Source: Incurvaria masculella
Taxonomy: Eukaryota; Arthropoda; Insecta; Lepidoptera; Incurvariidae
Length of the DNA: 64,000 nucleotides
Direction of reading: 5' to 3'
Assembly: GCA_946894095.1 (NCBI GenBank)
Contig: OX335660.1
Span: 13,769,001-13,833,000, forward strand
Part shown: one piece after another, positions 11,269 through 21,078 of the stretch
How positions within the stretch are numbered: position 1 is the stretch's first letter
How the letters are laid out: every line of letters begins with the position of its first letter
Translations under genes and position numbers: made by a program
The notes under the pieces: generated by a model
The model's database searches: none
Told to the model about the DNA's origin: nothing
What the model saw: only the letters and a program-made list of their open reading frames with translations

Positions 11269-11825
11269 TTACTAAAAGAGCCACAATGCTGCAAAACATC
11301 AGTTGTAAAACAGAATTTTATTTTTATTCAGGGTATTATGTTTACCCCTTTCGGAGACACCTATTACTATATACCGAGACGACTATTATAGAAATCGTTT
11401 AATTTTATGGGATTAGCATTTCGCGGATTGTCAGAGGGTAAGCAACCCTCTTGAAATAGTACCCTTGGTGTTCCAGAAATGTTCTACTCCGAATAATGTT
11501 TCCGATAGTACGCTTTCTGATTGATGACTCTTAACAATGTCATGCATTAAATGGCAATAAATATGTTTCCACGTCGTAAATGTTACTTTATTCTTCATGT
11601 ATTGATGCTTGATTCTTAAATGCCTTATTGAAATAAAGTCATTTTCAACTCGCCAGAACGTCATTTTTTATCACCAACTGTTTAATTCTTAATTTTTCTG
11701 AAACCATTGTTCCTTCAGCACACGCTTGGCATACTAGAAATACTTCCTTTTTTAATATCTGTTTTATGTACATATATTCGTTTGTTTTGAGTATGTTATT
11801 TTCGGTAATAATAATTTTAAAAGTT

Positions 11826-12196
11826 TAACTATGCGGCAGTCGGTCAGCGTGTTTGCGTCCACTGCTGGACATACGCCTCTCCAATTACTCTAGTCCTCCC
11901 GGCCCTCAGCGGTGGCGGATGGTCTTACCACACTCGTTTTCCTGTCCACGGTCGCCAGTGAAGGACACGGTTACTCCAACGGTCGTCGTATCATCGGCTG
12001 ACGTGACCAGCCCACTGCCATTTGAGCTTAGCCACCCGGTGTCCAATATCGACTACTTTGGTACGTCGGCGGATTGCCTCGTTACGCACCATATCCCTTA
12101 GCGATATACCCAGCATGGCTCGCTCCATTGCACGCTGGGCAACTTTCAACCTTTGGACAACGGCGACCGTCAGAGTCCACGTTTCACACACGTTTC
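11826..12196 (-). mobile_element. RTE-type LINE, 3' end of reverse transcriptase ORF (fragment)
   Basis: The minus strand encodes CETWTLTVAVVQRLKVAQRAMERAMLGISLRDMVRNEAIRRRTKVVDI...LKWQWAGHVSR. This is the conserved C-terminal part of the endonuclease/reverse transcriptase of RTE-like non-LTR elements common in Lepidoptera. Past 11991 the frame is broken, but the DNA for the usual GEAYVQQW ending is recognisable near 11840-11880. It is a dead, 5'-truncated copy. The statement about the family is from general knowledge. Confidence 0.8.
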
Positions 12197-12199
12197 AAC

Positions 12200-13320
12200 T
12201 ATGCGGAAAACAAGACACATCAAATTGTTCCAAATTAATTTTTATAACTTCATTTCATTTATTTAAACTTTTTTGGTAGTCAAACTACACTGAGTTACGT
12301 CAAAAACGGAATGATCCGCGATTCGATCAACTCAGTAAGGAATAATTCGCAAAGAAACTTTTACGAGTTTTCCGTCCACAGTAATGAAATACATACTCAA
12401 ATCTAAATGCTACTGCCAAAAAATTTTTGGTACAACAGGTTAAGAACTAAAACAATAAAGGTGAAAATGATATTCACCTACATTCGGCATCACAACATTG
12501 TGATTTTAATTTTTATTAGATATTAGTATTATTTCTTCGCAGTTAAAGGCCATTGAATTAAAAATTAAACCATAAGAAAGAATATCACAACCTTATAAAT
12601 AACTTAGAGCAAAAAAACAATTTAAATTAAGGTAAACATTCATAAATAATAATATAAAAAATATTTACTGAATCATTCAAAATCTTTTTTTTTTAAAACC
12701 TAAAGGAATTATAAAATAATAAAAATATAAATTGTATCATTTATAAAAGGAAAAAAATGTTTAGATAATTTTATTACTCAAGGTCATATACCTGGCATAG
12801 CACGCTGTGCTTACAAGACGAAGAAAGCGTGAGACGTCAACCCAGGAGATGAGGTCATGGAACACATCTGTCCGATGAGACAATTTCTAAAATCGTTATC
12901 AATACATTGAAGTCGCGCTCATGGAATGTGAAATGTTTTTTTGTGAAATCTTTATGATTTCTCTTGTTTTCCTTAAAGAAAGCATAATGACCTGTGCATT
13001 TATAGATTGTTTAGTGAACGGGAGTAAATAAACCCGGAAAAATTTTTTTCTCATGGTGACGCACTAATTCGTTGTCGATAAAACTTCTTAACTTTTCCTC
13101 AAAATTTCAAAGTAAAACTTAAAACATAACTTCAGATCACTATTCTGAAGCTACACAGCGATTGAGAAATTTGTTTGGGTAAAATAAGAAATTTCAGTAC
13201 ATTTTGCATGAAACGATTTTGGTCTCATCCGTTAGTTGGCTCGGTCACGGTACGTATTCATGAACAGATACATTATTAAAGTTCCTTTTGTTTAAACAAA
13301 TCGACTCGATACCTATATTC
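12200..13320. other. AT-rich stretch, nothing recognised
   Basis: No open frame, SINE body or terminal repeat was seen. The region 12480-12780 is especially A/T-rich. Confidence 0.5.
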
Positions 13321-13872
13321 CGGGAGGTCACGACATTTTTGGTCACGATAAGGTAAATGGCTGAATCTGGGTTCACATGTTAGAGACCAACCTTCCGATG
13401 CTAAATAAGTCAGTCTGCCTGCGCCAAGTGGTTGCGTTAACTAGATTGGCTATATAAAATAGAAGTTGGTATGTACCTGCTGATGAATATGCTGATGGTT
13501 TTGGAATATTGATACCCAATAATTACACAACAATAACCAGTGGGTTTTTCAATTAAATACTTCAATATACGTAAAGTTATATATGTAACCTAAATCGCCT
13601 ATAACTACGAAATGCAAACAAGGATTTGTTCAGTTTTCGTATTACTAAGTAAGTACGTACTGATACTTTCATTCTGCATTATTTGCGGCCATTTACCTTT
13701 TCATATATTTTTGTTGTAACGATAACTACTTTTTCAGGCGCATTATCTAGGTGACGCAACCACTTGGCACAGGCAGACTGACACATTTAGATTCAGAGGG
13801 TTGGTCTTTATCCTGTGAACCCAGTATCAGCCATTTACGTTATAGTTACCATTTTTGTCGCGACCTCCTAGT
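13321..13872. mobile_element. Fold-back/MITE with long imperfect terminal inverted repeats
   Basis: The left arm (about 13321-13455) contains GGGAGGTCACGACATTTTTGG, AATGGCTGAATCTGGGTTCAC, GACCAACC and CAGTCTGCCTGCGCCAAGTGG. The right arm (about 13745-13872) is its imperfect reverse complement: CCACTTGGCACAGGCAGACTG, GGTTGGTC, GTGAACCCAG and CGCGACCTCC. The interior of about 290 bp has no open frame. I did not find a clear target duplication. Confidence 0.75.
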
Positions 13873-14136
13873 CTACTAGTTTCGCTCGGTGAACATTGAA
13901 TATATCAGGCAGCAGATATAAAAAATAGAATGAAGTGTTTGTTTGGCGCACACGATACTCTATTGTATGGAACTATTCATTACACGACTTCAATAACCAG
14001 AAACTGATACACACTTTTAGGGTCAGAAATATGAAAGTAGGTACCTAAAAACTTTTTAATATTGACAATAACAATAATTGTTTATAACAAGTGCTTGAAA
14101 ACAACAATACAATTCAAATTTTAAATAACATCAGAG

Positions 14137-14473
14137 TTTTTTTTATGTAACTGGACATGGATGGCTAATACAAGCTAATACCGAACTGACCGTCGGATAT
14201 TAGTCATGGAATCACATGGGAACTAGGTGCCATGCCTGGACCTTCCTTATATTGCTCGGCTAAATTGAACTGGATGGAAAACACGGTCAATTTTCATTGC
14301 CGCTTCGAACATCGTTTATTCAATGAGATGGTACCAACCCGGGCAGAATGATCCCTGCCACCTAGTAAGCAAGGAAGGGTAAGTAACCTTCAGTTTTACG
14401 TGGAATCCGAACCACGGCCAGCCTCAACCTTTAATTTAAGGCTTCACGTACTGAGCTATCGAGGCTGACATAG
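14137..14473 (-). repeat. SINE body with reduced head, minus strand
   Basis: The plus strand starts TTTTTTTATGTAACTGGACATGG and carries the shared body (CATGCCTGGACCTTCC, CGATCCATC-type core near 14310) to GTACTGAGCTATCGAGGCTG at 14465. Most of the 5S-like head is deleted. The sequence GGCTAATAC is repeated near its start. Confidence 0.75.
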
Positions 14474-14819
14474 GGCACCTAATATTAACAAAATACACTC
14501 AGTACATTACAGTAGACTCATCATAGGTTTATGTCCAACGCGGAACAGATAGAGAAAACAAACATTTCAAAATAAGTACCCACCGATCCTCTAGCTAGAT
14601 CCTTTATCTATAGGGTCGATAAAAAATGGAATCAACTCCATGCCGAGGTATTTCCATCAAAGTGCAACCTGGGGTCCTTCGAACATAGTTAAGACTTTGG
14701 CGTCGTTTATTATATCCTGTCAAGCTTAAAGCAATCAGATTATCTAGACACAGAGGTGTGTGATGTCACCTGGATTGTTGAATCTGTTTATCGATCGAAG
14801 TCTGACTAATAATGTCAGA

Positions 14820-15105
14820 ATTTCTTTCCTTAATATCTTTCTTTAATATGTACACACCGCATTATCCCTTGACTAACTCTATTGTTTTATATATTATTGC
14901 ATTTTCTTTTTTTTGTATTTCATGTTAATTATTTAGCTCTTTTTCATATTTATACTTTGTTCTGAAAATGTTGATATGGTAAACTTAAGGAAAATATCCC
15001 CCACAACACAGGTAATCCTAGTGTGGGGGTTATGAATCAAACTGTATGTGAAATGCATTTTTGGTAAAATAAAGAATTATTATTATTATTATTATTATTA
15101 ATGTC
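14820..15105 (+). mobile_element. LINE 3' UTR with (TTA)n tail
   Basis: The segment ends GGTAAAATAAAGAA followed by eight or so TTA repeats, the usual simple-repeat tail of CR1/jockey-type non-LTR elements. Just upstream is an inverted pair CCCCCACA...TGTGGGGG (14998-15028), a small stem-loop typical of LINE 3' ends. No coding part remains. Confidence 0.55.
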
Positions 15106-15227
15106 AGAATAGTTTAAACTTAACAACCATGCTTTGATTTTATTTTTTTTAGCTTGATCATTCATGGTGGCGCTCACATTAATATCGGCTTAGCGGCTTT
15201 TCATCGACCAAAAGCTTGGATTCGTTT

Positions 15228-15522
15228 TTAGGGTTCCGTACCCAAAGGGTGAAAACGGAACCCTATTACTAAGCCTCCGCTGTCCGTCCGTCCGTCCGTC
15301 CGTCTGTCACAGGGCTGTATCTCATGAACGGTAATAGGTAGGCAGCTGAAATTTTCACAGAGTGAAATTGCCGCTATAACAACAAAAAAAATTCTAAAAT
15401 TCAAAAATAATAATAATTAAAGGGGGTCCCCATACAAAGAACGTTTTTTTTTTGTGTTAAATCTTGTACGTTGGTACGGAACCATACGTGTGCGAGTCCG
15501 GCTCGCACTTGGCCGGTTTTTT
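15228..15522 (+). repeat. Lepidopteran GACG repeat, complete copy
   Basis: Begins TAGGGTTCCGTACCCAAAGG, has (CCGT)n at 15281-15305, TATCTCATGAACGGTAATAGG and ends GCGAGTCCGGCTCGCACTTGGCCGG. A minus-oriented SINE is directly attached to its right end. Confidence 0.85.
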
Positions 15523-15772
15523 TTATGCAACTTGACATGGATGGTTAATACCACACAACCACCGTTATGATATGGGATCAAAACACCACATTCCCGAAGG
15601 AGTTAGGTGCCATGCAATGACCTTCCCTTTATGAGTACGGCTACATTGAACTGGATGGAAAACACGAAAAAAATTTCATTGCCGCTTTTCCATCCAATGC
15701 GATGGTAAAAACTCGGACGGGCTTAAACCCTACCACCTAGTAGGGGAAGGGGACCTTTACATACGTTCCGAA
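15522..15772 (-). repeat. SINE, head-truncated, minus strand
   Basis: Starts on the plus strand with TTTATGCAACTTGACATGG and includes ATTCCCGAAGGAGTTAGGTG and TACCACCTAGTAGGGG, i.e. the shared SINE body. It ends before the tRNA- or 5S-like head. Confidence 0.75.
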
Positions 15773-16329
15773 CCAAGAAACACTTGTATTTCTTACTTTA
15801 CATTTGTTTCTTTCTGTAATAATAATATTTGAATTTATATTCGAACCAAAACAAGATGTAAGAAAAATATGTATACTTATCGAGTTATACACAAATTCGT
15901 TTGGTTGATGACATTAGTCGTGAAGTCACTGTCCTGAATTCACAGGAAATGAAAGATTAGAAAATTTTAAGAAATGCATTCTTTCTCTATTGGCAAAGGC
16001 ACCATTTTGCATGGCGACTGCCATTAAAATAGCGAAATCATCTACCAGGCCCTAACGTTTCCCTACACTGTAGCTGCCACACCCAAATTATGATTATGCA
16101 TTTCCCTGTTATGTTTCCCTGATTTGTTATTTGTTATATTGTTCTCATTTACATTATTTTGGTTCAGACTTAAAATCACAGATAACCCACCCTCTGTTTC
16201 TCTCTCTCTCTCTCTCTCACCATATATATATAAACTGCTTCATGAAACTGAGCTTTTGGGAGTCCGCCAATTATATATCCAAACTCTAATTATTTATCAC
16301 CATAAGAATATACACACCCACGTTAACCC

Positions 16330-16550
16330 ACCTCACTCCCACAACACACGAATTACATCACTTGCACGGCCATCTAAATTTCGAACAAAATTTTCCCAAA
16401 AAATCGATTTATTTCAAGCACCTCGAATGTACAATCATAACACAGAATGGCACAATTTCTACGAAAAAAAACTCAAGCACTCGGTGTTTAGGTGGCTATT
16501 GGAAACTGGCCTGTCCAAAAGTGAGGAAGCGCTGAGTACCCTTAAATAAC
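16330..16550 (+). mobile_element. LINE reverse-transcriptase C-terminal fragment
   Basis: The frame ending in TAA at 16547 reads HSHNTRITSLARPSKFRTKF...APRMYNHNTEWHNFYEKKLKHSVFRWLL. This fits the NTR...P...YN...FK..LK..L ending of CR1/jockey-like reverse transcriptases. The sequence before it, which includes a (TC)n run at 16201-16218, is not recognisably part of the enzyme. The match is from memory of the family pattern and is moderate. Confidence 0.55.
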
Positions 16551-16559
16551 ATTTTTTTC

Positions 16560-17080
16560 CTGTTTTTGTTTTTATGGAAGCACTCACAAATGATGTAGCT
16601 TGGATTAATTCTGTCTTTATAAATATTTTATTTAACGCATTAATTAAAATACTTACTTTTAAAGTCTTAAATGCTGTATTATATTTATGATCTGGTTCAG
16701 CATGTCTACTTATATAGTTATATACTCATATTATCTAAGTATGGTTTCTCTTTTTTTTGTATTATATATTTCTATTCCATTATTTCATTAGCTTTTGTTA
16801 GATTTTACATTTTTTGTTTTGTTTTTCAACAGTCTTACCTACCTTTTTATAATTACGTTTGAAGTAGAAGAGATAGTTCACACAGCACAAGATGACATAA
16901 TACACACACTGTCCCTGAATGACTCAACTAGCCGGGATACGGGCAGAGCCTAGTCCGGCAGCACTATCACAACGGTTCGGGGGTGATGCAGCTGAAGTAA
17001 ATCAGCAAAGTAGGCATAAGGATAAGAGATGAATGTATAAAGGTGATTGATTCCAAAATACTTATGCGAGGAATATGTGA
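16560..17080. other. AT-rich stretch, nothing recognised
   Basis: No gene or repeat identified. Short chance open frames only. Confidence 0.4.
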
Positions 17081-17085
17081 GGCTG

Positions 17086-17475
17086 TCAGCCTCAGTGGCC
17101 CAGTGGCGCGACACTTCGGCGATCGCTCTCCGAAGTTAAGCAACGCTGGGTCCGGTCTGGTCTTGGATGGGTGACCATTCGACCGTTGAGAGAGGCTGGC
17201 CGTGGTTCGGATTCCACGTTAAGCTGTAGGTCCCCTTCCTTACTTACTAGGTGGTAGGGTTTATCCCGCCCGGGTTGGTACCATCGCATTGGATGAACGA
17301 TGGTCGAAGCGGCAATGAAAATTGTCCGTGTTTTCCATCCAGTTCAATGTAGCCGTGCAATATAAGGAATGTCCTGGCATGGCACCTAGTTCCCATGTGG
17401 TGTGTTGGGCTAATACCATGACAGAACGTGTGGTATTAGCCATCCATGTCCAGTCACATAAAAAAAAAAAAAATA
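17086..17475 (+). repeat. 5S rRNA-headed SINE, full length
   Basis: The head at 17112-17179 reads like the inner half of 5S rRNA: GATCGCTCTCCGAAGTTAAG (box A region), then a GGTCTGGTCTTGGATGG stretch and GGATGGGTGACC (box C). It is followed by GGCTGGCCGTGGTTCGGATT and the same body found on tRNA-headed copies (GGTGGTAGGG, GGATGAACGATGGTCGAAG, TTAGCCATCCATGTCCAG) and an A-run. 5S-derived SINEs are known from some animals; here one body has two head types. Confidence 0.85.
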
Positions 17476-17479
17476 TGAC

Positions 17480-19000
17480 TGACTCAGCCCTTAACTGTGA
17501 TTTTCATAACTATAATACCAGACAAAATAATAATATTAAAATGATGAAGTAAACATTCTCGAGGTACCTGGAGTTTTATTGCTGTTGACACAAACAACTG
17601 CGGAAGGCCTGCGTTTTTTTATGGAGATGCCCACCTATTACGAAGTAATTATCAGTATTATCTTTGCGTGTATTATGAAATAAATACCTAAATATTTTTG
17701 AGTTGACACAATTTTGTATAAAAAATGCGCGGGCTCTGATCACCCGTACAGATTTTCATTATTATTTGTTTCTAGGTATTGGTCAGAATCTCACAAAGGA
17801 ATCTTTTTCGTTGAGGTTGCTCTTTTCGTTGGTTTTCACAGGCATTTTTAAGGATAATGAAAATAAATATGTATTTTTTTTAATTCCGACGAATTTTATT
17901 AAATTGTAATTTATTTTATCCTTTGGGAAACTTAAGGAACACTTGGAGTCGTCAACTCAATATTGCTATACATAGTTATTCATTAATTTAGTCGGTTCGT
18001 CTTCTCCCGTGGTAATCGAACCGTCTTTAAAATAGCTCTTTACACCGGATTTTTATTAATCATTCATTCATTTTGTTGGAGTATACACACCTGTTTGACA
18101 TGTCCAACCCGAGAACCTTTGTGTGAACTTCACACATGGGTCCTCGAATTGGTTAAGAAACTGGATTCAAGTGTAAATCGAAGTGTGTAAAACGAGACGG
18201 TGGCGCCGCCCTGGTGGTCACACATTTTCACACTCTGACTAAAATGATGGCAACCAAATCGGGGACTGTTTCCGATTTCCGTATTTATTATACGGAAAAG
18301 TTCAAAATCGCACGGAGAATACGACTGTGGGCGACCATTCCTTCCAAGGACCCAATAAAAGGTCCTCGGTTGGAAAAAGTCCTCGTACAAACACACCCTC
18401 TCACATCTCAAACACACCCTGAAATACTCACACACACCCTCTCACCCTTCCAATTCCTTATTTTATTTGTGAAAACTTGTAAGGCTACTTTTTTATTTTA
18501 TTGTATTTTGTTAGCTGTAAGTTTTCCTTCCAATAAATAAATAAATAAATCTAATCAACAGTTTTCTCAATGACCTCCCACTATGGATGCACGTCATTAA
18601 GTGTTCGCTTCAAAATTGTCCGTGTTTTCTATCCAGCAGGTCTATTCCTGGCATTCAGTAATCAGCAAAAAAAAATAAAAAAAAATAAAAAAAACAATAA
18701 ATGTTGAGCTGATTTGTTGCCGCTGACTGAATGCGCTCTCGGGGAGAAACTATGCTTGACGCGCGGTTTGGATGGAATTCTTCATCGAAGGAGGAAGAAG
18801 CCATATATGCGGCTTGCTGGCAACACTTCGGCCGATCATCACCCCCTCAGTGAAAGATGGACGAGATTAATAAAGAGACTCGATAAATTATTCAAAACGA
18901 TAAATCACAGGTGATGTGATGTATCGTCAATTCATTTATAGAGGAGAAGCTATATTGTAAGATGTACTACAATTTAAATTGTCTTAGGAGCTGACGTGAC
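17480..19000. other. Intergenic stretch with repeat scraps
   Basis: No gene recognised. An AAT-rich tail at 18531-18550 (CCAATAAATAAATAAATAAA) looks like a retroelement 3' end. A short SINE-body scrap (AATTGTCCGTGTTTTC...CCTGGCATTC) is at 18615-18657. Open frames near 18214-18540 and 18714-18914 show no known domain. Confidence 0.45.
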
Positions 19001-19009
19001 GTATTATGG

Positions 19010-19425
19010 ATTTTTATGGAAACATGGATAGCTAATACCACACAATTACCGTCATGCCCAATACCTCATATTCCCGTAGGAATTAGGGGCCATGTCAGGA
19101 CTTTCCCTTTATGAGTACGGCTGCACTGAAATGGATGGAAAACACGGATAAATGTTCAATGCCGCTTCGACCATAGTTTCATTGAAAGCGGTGGTACACC
19201 AACCCCCTTGGTCGTCGACCCCTTTTTAACCCTACCACCTATTAGGGAAAGGGTACCCATAGTCTTACTTGGGTTCCGAACCATGGCAAATCTTGCATTC
19301 GAAACGAAATGCACTTATCTAACTCAGAAAGAGAAGGTAGGTGGTGCATGACCTGGGCGAGGATTTAAACCCAAAACCTCTCGCAGCAAAGGCAAGTCCT
19401 CTAGGAGCTACATCACGTGCTGTAC
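19010..19425 (-). repeat. tRNA-headed SINE, minus strand
   Basis: The complement shows the tail (ACATGGATAGCTAATACC), body (ATTCCCGTAGGAATTAGG, TACCACCTATTAGGG), a CTTTCTGAGTT linker and a tRNA-like head with box B-like GGGTTTAAATCC near 19361. The GTCGTCGACC insert near 19212 is private to this copy. Confidence 0.75.
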
Positions 19426-19715
19426 AAATTTAAACAAAATGTACAAATTACAAATTCCATATTGGAAACAGTTCGATGCATTGATGTAATCTTATGTCGA
19501 TGGTTCGATGCCTAGTTTATGCTCGGTGAACTTTGAACATATCAAAAAGTACATAACAAAATGTAGTGCCTATTGGTTTGGACAACACGACTATTTATTT
19601 TTGCTTCAATGACGATTAGCAGTTCCTGTGTAGCGCGCTATCTGTCGCACAGAGTGTGGCAATATGGGTTTGGGATTTTGTTTTATTATTATTTTAGGGA
19701 ATGTCAGAGGGACAT

Positions 19716-20098
19716 TTAAGGCTGTTCCGACCCATATAAAGTTGTTTGCACACATAACGCAAAAAGTATTTAACTTTAAGCCACGAATTAATAATAAAAG
19801 TTTAATATAGGCGTATTACTTGCAGCGAAAACAATTTCACAATTTCAGGATTATTGGTTTTGTTACAATTTATTTAAATACGATTTTTTTTTCCCAGCGC
19901 CCTCTAACGGTGTAAAACTTCTAATCGAAACATTATATTAATCGATTACAACGAAACCATTAAACCTGAAATTGTGAATATGTTTTCGTTGTAACTACTA
20001 TGGCTATATTTAATATTTTTGACGAATTCGTGCCTTAAAGTGCAATACTTATTGTGTTCTGTGTAAAAAAAACATTGTATGGGTCGGAACATCCTTAA
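19716..20098. mobile_element. MITE with TTAA target duplication and long inverted arms
   Basis: TTAA at 19716-19719 and 20095-20098 flanks an element whose ends are inverted: GGCTGTTCCGACCCATA on the left, TATGGGTCGGAACATCC on the right. Pairing continues inward (AAGCCACGAATT with AATTCGTGCCTT; CACAATTTCAGG with CCTGAAATTGTG). There is no open frame. TTAA duplication is typical of piggyBac-type mobilisation; the class assignment is inference. Confidence 0.85.
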
Positions 20099-20140
20099 GC
20101 GCTGTTCGTGAAGCCAGTTGTGACGTATGGTTAAGAGGTG

Positions 20141-20312
20141 TGTTAATATGAATGCAGCCTCGTAGAAATGTACACTTCCGGTTTAGCGTCGCGCTCTGTT
20201 GGCATTATATAGTTAGTCTCCTGTCACTGACTTTACCGTGTGCTGCGTGATTTAGCTCTTCAATAAAACGATTACCCAAGTACAATCTTTTATTGGCCTT
20301 CACAATTTAACA
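20141..20312 (+). repeat. Copia 5' LTR
   Basis: 172 bp, TG...CA ends, TATATA-like box in CATTATATAGTTAG, and AATAAAA polyadenylation-type signal before TTTATTGGCC. Preceded by the target duplication AGGTG. Confidence 0.92.
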
Positions 20313-20422
20313 GGTTATGGGCCGAGTGAGCGAACAGTAAAGTCAGGAAACGAGTGAAAGTGTTCTGTGTCGAAGTATTCTGTTTGCAAAACGCGCGGCG
20401 CGTAGCGCGGTTGCAAAACAAA

Positions 20423-21064
20423 ATGGAGGTCGCGTCGGTCATGTCTGTCGGAAGAAGATTTGACGGCGAAGGCTATCGACAATGGAAGTTTCAACTCAAA
20501 TGCGCCTTACGGGCGAAGGGACTCATCCAACACATCGGCAGCGCGAGTACGGCGGCGGCAGATGTCAAAACCGACAAAACCGAAATACTCGACCAATGGT
20601 TACAAGATGATGCAAATGTCATGTTCATAATTACATCTAGTATGGATCATGGAGGTGAGGAAATTACTATGGATTTGTCGATAATATGTCTTATAGAAAC
20701 GTGTGAGACCGCAAAAGATATTATTGACAAACTTGATTCGATCTATGAACAAAAGAGCGAAAATAACAAGATGTTGTTGCATGAGAAGTTTCACAACACG
20801 CGGTTTTGTGAAGGTGAAAACATGGCGGTCTACATTTCGAAAGTTGAAAACATGGCACAACAACTTCGGGATGCAGGAGAGTCAATTTCGGAACTTAGCG
20901 TAATCACGAAGATTTTGGGGTCAATGCCCGATCGCTTTCGTGCGTTACGTCAAGCCTGGCTGTCACTTGACGAAAGTAAACAGACCGTAAATAACCTAAC
21001 TGCAAGATTGCTCGACGAAGAGTCAAACTACAACAAAAGTGGCGTTGGCTGTGTCGAAGAGTAA
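20423..21064 (+). pseudogene. Copia gag region
   Basis: Start chosen at ATG 20423 (MEVASVMSVGRRFDGEGY...) because the alignment-like copia gag pattern (GxxYxxWKFQLKCALRAKGL...) begins right there; the frame is open further upstream to 20354. It encodes the capsid-like domain (WLQDDANVMFIITSSM..., LARLLDEE region). The zinc knuckle CHKRGHYARDC lies just past the stop in another frame (21085-21117), so gag and pol are disconnected by a small indel. Confidence 0.85.
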
Positions 21065-21078
21065 CAAGTTAAAAGTCT

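Noticed and set aside
17112..17179. Functional 5S rRNA gene
   Set aside because: Only the inner part of 5S is present and it is fused to a SINE body with an A-rich tail.
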